Assembly: GCA_019359505.1 (NCBI GenBank)
Contig: JAHHHD010000023.1
Span: forward strand, 28,095 to 92,094
DNA: 64,000 bases
Origin: Drouetiella hepatica Uher 2000/2452
Lineage (GTDB): Bacteria; Cyanobacteriota; Cyanobacteriia; Elainellales; Elainellaceae
Direction: 5' to 3'
In this document: positions 1 to 8,846 of the stretch, in pieces
How the letters are laid out: each line of letters starts with the position of its first letter
How positions within the stretch are numbered: position 1 is the first letter of the stretch
The notes under the pieces: generated by a model
The model's database searches: none
Seen by the model: the letters and a program-made list of their open reading frames with translations, nothing else
What the model was told of the DNA's origin: nothing
Translations under genes and position numbers: made by a program

Positions 1-2
1 CG

Positions 3-2084
3 GGAAAAAGCGTGGCGTTGTCGGAAAACTGCTATCCAGAGGCAGTATTTGGCGCAATGCCTCACTTCTATCCGTTTATTGTCAACGATCCGGGGGAAGG
101 TTCTCAGGCAAAGCGACGATCGCAAGCCGTCATCCTTGACCACCTCACGCCTCCCATGACTCGCGCCGAACTCTACGGCAGTTTACACCAGCTAGAGGGC
201 TTAATTGACGAATACTACGAGGCGCAAACCCTCGATCCGGGACGGGTTGAATTGATCCGCGATCGCCTGACCCAACTCATCCGCCAGGAAAATCTTCACA
301 AGGATTTAGGCATTGAAACTGAACTATCGGACGAAGCGATCGCCGCAGTGCTGACTGCCGCCGACGGCTATTTGTGTGAGCTAAAGGAATCCCAAATTCG
401 AGATGGATTGCACATCTTTGGGCAATGTCCTGCCGCGCGGCAGCTGCGTGATTTAGTGGTGGCGATCGCCCGCAATCCCAATGCCGATCGGCTAGGCTTA
501 ACTCGCGCCATTGCCCAGGACTGGCAGCTAGACTTTGATCCGCTTACTGCTAGCTTGGGTGACTTGCTTCAAACACAGCATCCTAAACTGCAAGCCTGTC
601 GCATTATTGGGGATGCTGTTGAAGTCATTGAAGAGTATGCCGCAGAACTTGTTGAGGCAATCATTCAAGACAATAGAGTGAACGCAATTGGGGATAAGAC
701 GCGACAAGAATTGCTATGGGTAGGCGATCGCCTCCTCCCCGCTTTGCGTCAGACCGATCGAGAGCTAATCAATCTCTTGCGCGGCTTGGACGGAGAGTAT
801 ATTCCAAGCGGCGCATCTGGTGCGCCTACGCGGGGCAGACCAGAGGTTTTGCCCACCGGACGCAATTTCTACTCAGTGGATATTCGCGCCATTCCGACCG
901 AAACTGCCTGGGATATCGGACGCAAAGCCGCTGAAGTGTTGGTCGATCGCTACACCCAAGAGCAGGGCGAATACCCCAAAACTCTCGGACTCTCTATCTG
1001 GGGCACTTCCACCATGCGAACGGGTGGCGATGATTTGGCGCAGGCATTGGCGCTGTTGGGGGTGCAGCCCGTCTGGGATGGCGTGTCTCGGCGCGTGGTG
1101 GATTTTGAGATTCTACCGCTGTCTTTGCTGGGTCGTCCGCGTGTGGATGTCACCCTACGGATCTCCGGCTTTTTCCGAGATGCATTTCCCAATCTGATCG
1201 ACTTATTTGACAGCGCGGTGAATGCTATTGCGAATCTAGATGAACCAGCCGATCAGAATCCTTTAGCGGCACAGGTACAGCAGGAGACTCAGCGCTGGCA
1301 ATCCGAAGGACTGACAAAGGAACAGGCAGAGGGGCGATCGCGTTACCGCATTTTTGGCTCTAAACCCAGCGCCTACGGAGCTGGATTACAAGGGCTGATT
1401 GAATCCCAAAATTGGGAGAGCGATGACGATTTAGCGCGTGCTTACATTAATTGGAGTGCCTATGCCTACACGGGAAATGCTGAAGGAAAATCAGCTCCAG
1501 AGGCTTTTACTCAACGGCTGGGCACCCTGCAAATCGTCCTGCAAAATCAGGACAACCGCGAACATGACCTGCTCGATTCCGATGATTACTACCAGTTTCA
1601 AGGTGGTTTAACGGCGGCAGTCAAATCCGTCTCTGGTGCTGCACCCGAAGTTTACTTTGGCGATAATTCCTGCGTGGCACAGCCCAAAGTCCGCAAGCTT
1701 AGCGAAGAAATTTCCCGCGTCTATCGCTCCAGAGTCGTTAACCCCAAGTGGATTACGGGAGCAATGCGGCATGGCTACAAAGGCGCATTTGAACTCTCAG
1801 CAACGATCGACTATTTGTTTGCCTACGATGCCACGACCCACTGCGTCGAAGACTTCATGTATACAGGCGTTGCTGAAGCCTATCTCTTTGATCCGGCAGT
1901 GCAGGATTTCATCCGGCAGAGCAATCCTTGGGCGTTGCGCGACATGGCAGAGCGCCTGCTGGAGGCAAATCAGCGTGGCTTATGGGCACAGGCAGCTCCA
2001 GAGATGCTGGAGAGATTGCGATCGCTCGTCAACGAAACCGAAGGCGTGATTGAATCACAGCATCCCGGCGACAGCTTATTTTGA
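3..2084 (+). CDS. cobN: Cobaltochelatase subunit CobN, C-terminal part (5' end outside window)
   Basis: This is the C-terminal ~690 residues of the large subunit of cobaltochelatase, which inserts cobalt into hydrogenobyrinate a,c-diamide during cobalamin synthesis. The frame is open to the window edge and reads GKSVALSENCYPEAV before the first possible start (GTG at 12), so the gene is cut and its true start lies upstream; intact CobN is about 1,200 residues. The FYPFIVNDPGEG..AKRR and DHLTPP segments are typical of CobN and differ from the magnesium chelatase subunit BchH/ChlH. The gene ends 11 bases before the end of the convergent kinase gene. In cyanobacteria CobN usually works with ChlI/ChlD-like ATPase subunits; none is in this window. 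Family assignment is confident. Confidence 0.9.
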   Translation, partial: GKSVALSENCYPEAVFGAMPHFYPFIVNDPGEGSQAKRRSQAVILDHLTPPMTRAELYGSLHQLEGLIDEYYEAQTLDPGRVELIRDRLTQLIRQENLHKDLGIETELSDEAIAAVLTAADGYLCELKESQIRDGLHIFGQCPAARQLRDLVVAIARNPNADRLGLTRAIAQDWQLDFDPLTASLGDLLQTQHPKLQACRIIGDAVEVIEEYAAELVEAIIQDNRVNAIGDKTRQELLWVGDRLLPALRQTDRELINLLRGLDGEYIPSGASGAPTRGRPEVLPTGRNFYSVDIRAIPTETAWDIGRKAAEVLVDRYTQEQGEYPKTLGLSIWGTSTMRTGGDDLAQALALLGVQPVWDGVSRRVVDFEILPLSLLGRPRVDVTLRISGFFRDAFPNLIDLFDSAVNAIANLDEPADQNPLAAQVQQETQRWQSEGLTKEQAEGRSRYRIFGSKPSAYGAGLQGLIESQNWESDDDLARAYINWSAYAYTGNAEGKSAPEAFTQRLGTLQIVLQNQDNREHDLLDSDDYYQFQGGLTAAVKSVSGAAPEVYFGDNSCVAQPKVRKLSEEISRVYRSRVVNPKWITGAMRHGYKGAFELSATIDYLFAYDATTHCVEDFMYTGVAEAYLFDPAVQDFIRQSNPWALRDMAERLLEANQRGLWAQAAPEMLERLRSLVNETEGVIESQHPGDSLF

Positions 2085-2095
2085 GCTTGCCCACC

Positions 2096-3718
2096 TTACC
2101 AAAGACCGCGTTTGCCGCTGGGATGAATGGTAGACCAGTTGGTGCGTGCCATAGACAGCTGCTCGTCAGAAACTTTTGCTCCCGTTAGGTCGGCTCCACA
2201 AAGATTGGCTCCGCGCAAATTGGCATTGCTGAGATAGGCATAGCTCAAGTCTGCTCCGCGCAAATCGGCTCCGGCTAAATCAGCATGGCTAAGGTATGCC
2301 CTGGCAAGGTTGGCGTTGCGAAGCACTGCCTGACTGAGACTAGCGCGACCAAAGTCAGCATTGGTTAGAGTTGCATTTTGTAGGTTGACCTTGTGTAGCT
2401 TAGCCTGGTTAAAGTTGGCTCCTGATAAGTTAGTTCTAGGCAAGTTGAGTAAACTCAAATCATGACAGGTAAAGTCCCGTTTGCCTTTCGCGTAAGTGGC
2501 TAGCAGATCCTCTGCATTCGGCTTAGCCATCACCGATCCTGATCTTGAAGCTGATTCGCCGCTAGAGCCAAGCCCCGTGTTGCGGGTTGCCGTTGCAGCA
2601 GGCGTACTTTGCGCGGTTCGTCGTTTTGAGGAACCCGTTTGCAGATCTGTGGAATCCAATCGTGTCGTCTCTGACTTATTGGCGCGGGCACGAATTGCCG
2701 CTGCCATGCGCGCAGTCGGCGAGGAGGGCATTGAAGGAAGTTCCTCTGCGCGATCGCCTCTATTACGGACGTTACCTCGATTGGGCTGATTCACCATGCT
2801 TCTTGCCAAGCTATCAAGGTACGGCTCCAGATCAAGCGCCCGCAAAACCTCATTAGAGCTTTGGTAACGGTGGCGTACCGACACTTCCAGCATTTTTTTC
2901 AAGACTTCCGCAAAGTGATCGCTAATGTGAACCTGCTGCCGCCACAAAATTTCGCCCGTTGCCGGGTCGTAGTCCATGTCTTTGGGAGATTTTGCCGTCA
3001 GCAAATAGAGGCAGGTCACGCCTAAAGCATAGATATCGCTGGCATAAACAGGGCGCATAGCCATCTGCTCTGGGGGCGCATAGCCCGGAGTACCGATCGC
3101 ATATTGCGTCAGCGCCGTTTGGTCAGAAGCGGCTGCACGGCTCGGATCAACCTGATCTTTGACGGCTCCAAAGTCAATCAGCACCAGCTTTTTGTCTTGC
3201 GATCGCCGAATCAGGTTGGCGGGCTTAATGTCTCGGTGAATCACCTGCTGCCCGTGAATGTATTGCAGCATTGGCAGCACTTCGCTGAGAAACTGCTTTA
3301 CCCCCGCCTCACTAAAAGGTCCCGATCGCTTCACCTCTTGTTGAAGGGTTGAACCGCTGATGTACTCTTGAACCAGATAAAACTCTTTGTTAACTTCAAA
3401 ATAATCTAGCAGACGCGGCACTTGGGGGTGATTGCCTACCTTTCCCAGCGTCTTTGCCTCTCGCTGAAACAAGTCTCGCGCCATTTGCAAGACATGAGCC
3501 GAAGAGGTGACTGGACGGAGCTGTTTGATGACGCAGTAAGGAATCCCCGGCAGAGACTCATCTTTCGCCAGGAAGGTCGCTCCAAACCCTCCTTGCCCCA
3601 GACCCTGGACAACTCTGTAGCGACCTTGCAACAGCAACTTTGAGCCACAAGATTGACAGATCTCAGTGTGGGTCAAGTTTTCAGGGCTTTTACAGCCTGG
3701 ATTTAAGCAGTAGCTCAT
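2096..3718 (-). CDS. SpkB-type serine/threonine protein kinase with zinc-ribbon and pentapeptide repeats
   Basis: Predicted cytosolic Hanks-type protein kinase of 540 residues. The N-terminus carries four cysteines (C4, C9, C21, C24) in a zinc-ribbon-like spacing. The kinase domain spans about residues 33-290, with glycine loop LGQGGFGATF, VIKQL lysine, catalytic loop HRDIKPAN and LIDFGAVK, so all catalytic residues are present. A Ser/Thr/Arg-rich linker follows (about 300-400). The C-terminus (about 425-525) is a run of pentapeptide repeats of the A(D/N)LRGA type, which fold as a right-handed beta-helix. This architecture (Cys motif, kinase, pentapeptides) is that of Synechocystis SpkB. Substrates cannot be read from the sequence. 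It is a single gene, convergent with cobN. Confidence 0.9.
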   Translation of the reverse strand: MSYCLNPGCKSPENLTHTEICQSCGSKLLLQGRYRVVQGLGQGGFGATFLAKDESLPGIPYCVIKQLRPVTSSAHVLQMARDLFQREAKTLGKVGNHPQVPRLLDYFEVNKEFYLVQEYISGSTLQQEVKRSGPFSEAGVKQFLSEVLPMLQYIHGQQVIHRDIKPANLIRRSQDKKLVLIDFGAVKDQVDPSRAAASDQTALTQYAIGTPGYAPPEQMAMRPVYASDIYALGVTCLYLLTAKSPKDMDYDPATGEILWRQQVHISDHFAEVLKKMLEVSVRHRYQSSNEVLRALDLEPYLDSLARSMVNQPNRGNVRNRGDRAEELPSMPSSPTARMAAAIRARANKSETTRLDSTDLQTGSSKRRTAQSTPAATATRNTGLGSSGESASRSGSVMAKPNAEDLLATYAKGKRDFTCHDLSLLNLPRTNLSGANFNQAKLHKVNLQNATLTNADFGRASLSQAVLRNANLARAYLSHADLAGADLRGADLSYAYLSNANLRGANLCGADLTGAKVSDEQLSMARTNWSTIHPSGKRGLW

Positions 3719-3980
3719 TAGGGCATCACTCGCTTGATCGATCGCTGGGTGTTACAACCTCTACGCCTACTCAGGCTCGAAATTGCAGGTTTGGAATTGG
3801 ACACCCCATTACCTTCAATTATCTTTCCAACATTTGTAGAATAGAGCGCCATTCTTGCTGGAAATCTCTTGAAGAGTTGCTAAAGTTCGACTCGTTTTGC
3901 TTCAAATTTGGATAAAAGTCCATAGATACACGGGCGAGGCGGAGTAGCAATGCTGCTACAGACTCTAAAAGGTGTAGTCT
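3719..3980. other. Intergenic region upstream of the SpkB-type kinase
   Basis: AT-leaning noncoding stretch holding the presumed promoters of the kinase (leftward) and the tiny lipoprotein gene (rightward). No clear -35/-10 pair, operator or RNA could be supported. An open frame across 3640-3915 on the plus strand overlaps the kinase start and has no coding character. Confidence 0.4.
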
Positions 3981-4070
3981 ATGACGAGAGAAACCCTTTT
4001 CATCTCAAGCCTCACGATCGCTGCCGCATTCGTTCTAACTCAAATTTCTGGCTGCAATAGTGAGGGGTAA
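3981..4070 (+). CDS. Very small predicted lipoprotein (29 aa)
   Basis: ATG at 3981 opens a 29-codon frame: a short charged N-region (MTRE), a hydrophobic stretch (LFISSLTIAAAFVLTQ) and a lipobox ISGC followed by only four residues and the stop. This is the layout of entericidin-like miniature lipoproteins, where the mature protein is little more than a lipidated cysteine. AGGTG sits 6-10 bases upstream as a possible ribosome site. A perfect 7-bp hairpin overlaps the stop codon. No relative is recognised by name, and a chance open frame of this size is possible; the lipobox and the ribosome site are the support. Confidence 0.4.
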   Translation: MTRETLFISSLTIAAAFVLTQISGCNSEG

Positions 4071-4079
4071 TGCCCCTCA
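4061..4079 (+). terminator. Hairpin at the end of the tiny lipoprotein frame
   Basis: TGAGGGG (4061-4067) and CCCCTCA (4073-4079) form a perfect 7-bp stem with a 5-base loop over the TAA stop at 4068-4070. No T-run follows, so it is only a weak terminator candidate; it could equally stabilise the transcript end. Confidence 0.35.
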
Positions 4080-4245
4080 TGTAAACTAGCTGCTTCGTTT
4101 CTCAAGAAAAGAAAAGACTTTCATGGGAAAAGAAGACCTCGTCTAGCAATGTTACCGGGTAGCTGCGTTAGTCTTTCTACTCATTAGTCTTCACCACTAT
4201 AGTTTAGGTTCTCGAAGGATAGTTAAAAGTTTAAACTTTGAAGAT

Positions 4246-5067
4246 TTAGTAAAGTGTCTGCGTAAGCTGCTTGCGGTAGAGCTTCGTCAAGGGATTATCA
4301 TCTCCGATCAAATCAAAAATCATAACCATAGCTTTACGAGCACCATCATTGCGATACTTACGGTTTTTGCCAACAATTTCTAAAAAGCCTTGAAGCGCGG
4401 CTTCGTAGTTTTCAGATAGCGTCTGCTGCACGGCTCGAAAAAATGACCCGTCTAGCTCATGCTTCAGAATTGGGTCGATGCTCTCTAGCTTGAGCTGCAT
4501 TAGCTCCCGTAATGCTCTAGCGACACTGGAATACTCTCGATCGCTCTCATCAATGAACACCAGCAGCTTCTCGGCAGCGTCCAACCGATCTTGGCTAATG
4601 AGAAATTTGGCAGCAGCGATCGCCAACTGCTGATTCTGAGGATATTTTTCCATCAACTCTGAAAATCCGGCTTTGGCATCCTCCAGATTGCCTGCCCGAA
4701 TCGCGGTCTGAACCGCTTCCAACTTTAGATCTAGCTCCGACTTAAGATTGAGCTGAGCCAAGAACTGCCGTAGCTTTGGTTCTGGCAAAGCGCCGACAAA
4801 TCCGGGCTGCATTTGTCCTTGGTTGACCACCCGCACATCTGGAACGCCCTCAATGCCATAAGTGCTGGCCAACTCTGGGTTCTGATCAATATCAACTTTT
4901 GCCAGCACAAAGTCATATTCCTGCGCCAGCTTTTCCAGAAGAGGTTTCAGCAATTGACAAGGGCCACACCACTGAGCAAAAAAGTCTACGACGACCGGGC
5001 GCTGAAAGGAGGCTTGCATCACGTTGCTATCAAAGTTACTGCCGTTTACCTCAACTGAAACTCCCAT
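4246..5067 (-). CDS. Thioredoxin-TPR protein, CnoX/YbbN-like co-chaperone
   Basis: Predicted cytosolic 273-residue protein. Residues 1-110 form a thioredoxin domain with a complete redox site WCGPC (C34, C37). The remainder is helical TPR-like sequence (about 120-273), as in CnoX/YbbN proteins, which hold chlorine- or heat-damaged proteins for the chaperone system and form mixed disulfides. I chose ATG at 5067 because AGGAGG lies 9 bases upstream (complement of 5077-5082) and MGVSVEVNGSNF is a normal thioredoxin start; a longer frame to 5160 runs into an intergenic palindrome. Unlike E. coli CnoX, the intact CXXC suggests real oxidoreductase activity. Confidence 0.85.
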   Translation of the reverse strand: MGVSVEVNGSNFDSNVMQASFQRPVVVDFFAQWCGPCQLLKPLLEKLAQEYDFVLAKVDIDQNPELASTYGIEGVPDVRVVNQGQMQPGFVGALPEPKLRQFLAQLNLKSELDLKLEAVQTAIRAGNLEDAKAGFSELMEKYPQNQQLAIAAAKFLISQDRLDAAEKLLVFIDESDREYSSVARALRELMQLKLESIDPILKHELDGSFFRAVQQTLSENYEAALQGFLEIVGKNRKYRNDGARKAMVMIFDLIGDDNPLTKLYRKQLTQTLY

Positions 5068-5126
5068 CTTGACGAACCTCCTGATGTGCGATCGGGCTGC
5101 GTGGCTTTCTAGGTATGTCTTAACAG

Positions 5127-5183
5127 GGGATGAATTTCGATGGAGAGGCTCGCAGAGCAAGCCTCTCCATCAAAATTCATCCC
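5127..5183. repeat. Intergenic palindrome upstream of the thioredoxin-TPR gene
   Basis: Arms 5127-5150 and 5160-5183 pair over 24 bases with one mismatch around the loop CGCAGAGCA. The right flank GGTCAGCAACGC matches the right end of palindrome family D (see 49559-49646), so this may be a half-degraded member. It lies just upstream of the thioredoxin-TPR ribosome site and could be in its 5' leader. Confidence 0.7.
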
Positions 5184-5260
5184 AGAGGTCAGCAACGCTG
5201 CTCCTTATTCTAGATCAAATAACAAAGCCCCTAGCTAGGCTGGGGCTTCGGAGAAAGTAA

Positions 5261-5379
5261 CTTAAGGAACATGGATTTGACAAGATGTAATTCTTGGGGT
5301 AGGGGCTTAGCATTGCTAAGCTCCTACTAAGCCCCTACCGCAGATCGGTTATGCAGGTTACTTGATCCATGATCCTAAG
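5261..5379. repeat. Palindromic element, family C copy 1
   Basis: Outer arms 5261-5276 (CTTAAGGAACATGGAT) and 5365-5379 (ATCCATGATCCTAAG) are near-complementary. An inner stem GGTAGGGGCTTAG (5298-5310) pairs with 5327-5339, with a nested CTTAG/CTAAG pair. The core recurs in inverted orientation at 19711-19787. It sits immediately downstream of ctaE, where it may also end that transcript. Confidence 0.65.
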
Positions 5380-5382
5380 CAT

Positions 5383-6003
5383 TTACAAAAGGTAGAGCAG
5401 GATGAATAGCACAATCCAAACCACATCCACAAAGTGCCAGTAAAGTTCGGCAGCTTCTACCCCAAAGTGTTCCTGATCAGAATAATGTCCTGCTTTTTGA
5501 GCGCGCCACAGCACTGCCAGAATCAGGCAAACTCCCAGAAAAACATGCAGCCCGTGAAATCCTGTCAGCACATAAAAGGTGCTGGCATAGAGATTGGTCG
5601 TCAAACCAAACTCTAGCTTGCTGTACTCATAAAGCTGACCCATCAGGAAAACAGCACCCATAATGGCGGTAATTGAAAACCAGGTGCGCAGACCCTTGAC
5701 ATCATTCTTCTTAATTGCCGTGTCAGCGTTATGAATGATAAAGCTGCTGGCAATTAGAATCACCGTATTGATAGCGGGCAGAACTAGCTCCCGTTCTGGA
5801 GTGCCTTCGGGCGGCCAGCTTGGGTAGACGGCACGGAAAGTGAGATAGGCAACAAACAGTCCCAGAAAGATCATGCTTTCTGCACCCAGAAAAACCAGCA
5901 GCCCAAAGAGTCGAAGGTCAGGATGCTCCTCATGATGGGGAGCCGCTATCTCTTCATTGTGATAGTTTAGGGCTGCTTTGTTTGGATCGACAGTACCTTG
6001 CAT
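5383..6003 (-). CDS. ctaE: Cytochrome c oxidase subunit III
   Basis: Integral-membrane subunit III of the aa3-type terminal oxidase, 206 residues with about five membrane helices (the short bacterial form lacking the first two helices). Recognisable segments are MIFLGLFVAYLTFR, a central loop with YPSWPPEG, and the C-terminal AAELYWHFVDVVWIVLF helix that is diagnostic of the family. It stabilises subunit I and proton uptake rather than carrying metals. It is last in the ctaC-ctaD-ctaE operon, 39 bases after ctaD, followed by a palindromic element. Confidence 0.95.
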   Translation of the reverse strand: MQGTVDPNKAALNYHNEEIAAPHHEEHPDLRLFGLLVFLGAESMIFLGLFVAYLTFRAVYPSWPPEGTPERELVLPAINTVILIASSFIIHNADTAIKKNDVKGLRTWFSITAIMGAVFLMGQLYEYSKLEFGLTTNLYASTFYVLTGFHGLHVFLGVCLILAVLWRAQKAGHYSDQEHFGVEAAELYWHFVDVVWIVLFILLYLL

Positions 6004-6042
6004 AGCGGTTTAGTTGCTAGAGGAGAAAAGACGTTGGAGGGA

Positions 6043-7716
6043 TCAAGAGCCAGAAGAACTGCCGCTGAGAACGGGTGAAGCGCCTGGAGGCAATTCGCTC
6101 TCTTCAGACGGGTGCTCGCCGTAATCATAGGGACCTGTGGTCAAGACAGGTAGAACCTCAAAGTTTTCGATCGCCGGAGGAGAAGAAGTCTGCCACTCTA
6201 AAGTCAAGGCATTCCAAGGGTTGTCAGTAGCCTTGGCTCCTTTCATCCAGCTCCAGACGGCATTGATCAAAAACGGAACTGTAGAAACCGCCAGAATATA
6301 TGATCCCACGGTTGCCATCTGATTGAGTGATGTGAACCGGGCATCATAGAAGGCAATGCGGCGGTTCATCCCCATTAGACCCAGTTCATGCATGGGCATA
6401 AAGGTGAGGTTCATGCCAATGAAAGTCAGGACGAAGTGAATTTGTCCTAGCGTTTCGTTGACCATGCGGCCCGTGATTTTGGGGAACCAGTGGTAAATTG
6501 CTGCATAGATGCCAAACACCGAGCCGCCAAACAGCACATAGTGCAGGTGCGCCACCACAAAGTACGTGTCATGGACGTGAATATCGAACGGCACCGCCGC
6601 CAACATCACGCCCGTAATGCCGCCGATTACAAACACCGCAATGAAACCCATAGCAAACAGCATGGCGCTATTGTAGGAAATCTTGCCGCCCCAGATGGTT
6701 GCCAGCCAGCCAAACACTTTGATTCCAGTTGGCACGGCAATAATCATTGTCGTGATCATAAAGAACATCCGTAGCCATGCTGGGGTGCCGCTGGTAAACA
6801 TATGGTGCGCCCAAACAATTAGACCCAGAAAGGAGATAACCAGACTGGAATAGGCGATCGCCTTATAGCCAAAAATTGGCTTGCGGGCGTGGACAGGCAA
6901 AATCTCTGAAATGGCTCCAAACAGCGGCAGCACCATGATGTAGACCGCCGGATGGGAATAGAACCAGAACATATGTTGATAGACGATCGGATCGCCACCG
7001 CCCATGGGGTTAAAGAAGGAAGTGCCTGCCAGTAGATCAAAGGCTAACAGGATTAAGGCTCCTGCTAAAACCGGAGTTCCTACAAGAATGAGTCCTGCTG
7101 TTGCCAGCATTGACCAGCAAAACAGCGGCATCTTGTGGATAGTCATGGTTGGCACCCGCATCTTGAGGATCGTCACCAAAAAGTTGATCGCGCCCAAGAT
7201 CGAGGAAGTCCCAGAAATCAGCAAGCTAAAAATCCAGATCCCTTCTCCGACTTTGCCTGTCATTAGGCTGAGGGGCGGATAGGAAGTCCATCCGGCTTGA
7301 GGAGACTCTAGAAAAAAGCTCAGCACCAGCATTAGCCCTGCGGGCGGCACCATCCAAAACGCCATGGCATTCATTTTGGGGAAAGCCATGTCTCGTGCCC
7401 CAACCATGAGGGGAATCAAATAGTTGGCGAGTCCAGCCCCGGCAGGAATGATCCACAGAAAGATCATGATCGTGCCGTGCAGGGTGAGCAAACTGTTGTA
7501 GGTATTGGGGCTAACAAAGTCAGATGCGGGGGTTGCTAACTCGGTGCGGATAGCAGTCGCCAGCGCTCCGCCTATGGCATAAAAGAAAAAGGCGGTTACG
7601 AGATATTGCAGTCCAATAACCTTATGGTCTTCGCAAAAGGTAAAATAGTGCCACCACTTGCGCTCTGCATGAGCGTGGGCGCTTGGAGCAATAGACATTT
7701 CTGCTTGAGTCGTCAT
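6043..7716 (-). CDS. ctaD: Cytochrome c oxidase subunit I, type A2
   Basis: Catalytic heme-copper subunit of 557 residues with twelve predicted helices; it reduces O2 to water and pumps protons, in thylakoid and/or cytoplasmic membrane. Visible ligands are H80 and H392 for low-spin heme a, H255, H304 and H305 for CuB, H390 for heme a3, and Y259 for the His-Tyr cross-link. Helix VI reads YSHPAVY (253-259) instead of GHPEVY: the D-channel glutamate is absent and the Tyr-Ser pair is present, which defines type A2 oxidases. It is the middle gene of the operon, 89 bases after ctaC. Identification is secure. Confidence 0.97.
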   Translation of the reverse strand: MTTQAEMSIAPSAHAHAERKWWHYFTFCEDHKVIGLQYLVTAFFFYAIGGALATAIRTELATPASDFVSPNTYNSLLTLHGTIMIFLWIIPAGAGLANYLIPLMVGARDMAFPKMNAMAFWMVPPAGLMLVLSFFLESPQAGWTSYPPLSLMTGKVGEGIWIFSLLISGTSSILGAINFLVTILKMRVPTMTIHKMPLFCWSMLATAGLILVGTPVLAGALILLAFDLLAGTSFFNPMGGGDPIVYQHMFWFYSHPAVYIMVLPLFGAISEILPVHARKPIFGYKAIAYSSLVISFLGLIVWAHHMFTSGTPAWLRMFFMITTMIIAVPTGIKVFGWLATIWGGKISYNSAMLFAMGFIAVFVIGGITGVMLAAVPFDIHVHDTYFVVAHLHYVLFGGSVFGIYAAIYHWFPKITGRMVNETLGQIHFVLTFIGMNLTFMPMHELGLMGMNRRIAFYDARFTSLNQMATVGSYILAVSTVPFLINAVWSWMKGAKATDNPWNALTLEWQTSSPPAIENFEVLPVLTTGPYDYGEHPSEESELPPGASPVLSGSSSGS

Positions 7717-7805
7717 ATCGGGTTCAACAGACTTGGGGGTTCAACGGGATTAAGCTTTTGAGAGGCTTAAGGTAGCACACAGCGATCGATTCAAGAGATC
7801 TGAAT

Positions 7806-8846
7806 TCAGAGTGAGGCATGCAGTCCAGAGTCGTGAGGCATTGCAGGGTGCAATTGCTCTAATGCCTGAGGATCAAGCCCCATTTGATGAGCCGCAGAAA
7901 CCAGGTAATCTGCGTCAGAGCGATTTTTCCCGACCTCTGCGCTTCCTGCCAGCTTGTCTAGATCAGCTGCGGTTTGAGAAGCGTTTTCCACTACTGGCAT
8001 CGACTCTTGCACCCACTTGTCGTAATCTTCAGAGGATTGAACATACAAGCGGCTAGCCATGCCACCGTGGTAGGCTCCGCACAGTTCAGCGCAAATGATC
8101 GGGTAGTCTCCTACGCGGGTGGGGGTAAAGCGCAGCTCAGATTCCATCCCTGGAATGGTGTCTTGCTTGATGCGAAATTCCGGCAGCCAAAACGCGTGAA
8201 TCACATCTTGCGCCTTCAGATTCAGCCGAACATTTTTATTGGCGGGCAAATGTAGCTCGCCTGAGGTAATGCCCAACTCAGGATAGGTAAAGATCCAGGC
8301 GTACTGCATTCCCAAAACATTGACGGTGACATCGGGAGTAATACCTATCTCATCGGGTGAGGCACCAATACCCAGCGCCATGTGGTTGTGTCGCGCTTTT
8401 TTGGGTGCGCCAGCATCCATCAGGGGCATCGCCGAACCTCCCTCTGAAAGCATTGCCACCTGAACGCCGGGGTCGCCCGCAGCATCTGGATCAAAGCCAC
8501 CCATGCTGTTGTAAACGTCAAAGCTATAGATGCCCAGTACAAGGACGATCGCCACCGGGATGGCAGTCCAGACAATTTCGAGAGGGATATTGCCTTCGAT
8601 CGCTGGACCATCGGTTTCATCGCCCGGTTTGCGGCGAAACTTGAACAGACAGATGATCAGTACGCCCCAGACCAACAGGAAAATGGCGGTGCCGATCATC
8701 ATCATGGTGTCAAACAACCCATCTACTAGAGCGGCATCACTGGAGGCCTCAACAGGCATCAGACCATGATTTTTTCCGTACCACAAGCTAGCCAGAGTCA
8801 GGGTGATGCCTGCCAGCATCGTTAGGATATTACTTGGGATTTTCAC
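7806..8846 (-). CDS. ctaC: Cytochrome c oxidase subunit II
   Basis: Subunit II carries the binuclear CuA centre that accepts electrons from cytochrome c6 or plastocyanin. Two N-terminal membrane helices (about 5-25 and 44-68, plus a hydrophobic stretch 92-110) anchor a lumenal/periplasmic cupredoxin domain. CuA ligands are visible: H217, C252, E254, C256, H260 and M263 in CAELCGAYHGGM. The start is GTG at 8846. An insertion of roughly 40 residues (about 118-160, rich in Gly, Asp and Met) lies between the membrane part and the cupredoxin fold. It is first in the oxidase operon, divergent from ctaA. Confidence 0.96.
   Translation of the reverse strand: MKIPSNILTMLAGITLTLASLWYGKNHGLMPVEASSDAALVDGLFDTMMMIGTAIFLLVWGVLIICLFKFRRKPGDETDGPAIEGNIPLEIVWTAIPVAIVLVLGIYSFDVYNSMGGFDPDAAGDPGVQVAMLSEGGSAMPLMDAGAPKKARHNHMALGIGASPDEIGITPDVTVNVLGMQYAWIFTYPELGITSGELHLPANKNVRLNLKAQDVIHAFWLPEFRIKQDTIPGMESELRFTPTRVGDYPIICAELCGAYHGGMASRLYVQSSEDYDKWVQESMPVVENASQTAADLDKLAGSAEVGKNRSDADYLVSAAHQMGLDPQALEQLHPAMPHDSGLHASL

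Noticed and set aside
820..1197. Plus-strand frame inside cobN in another phase
   Set aside because: Shadow of cobN; high Trp/Cys/Arg content, not protein-like.
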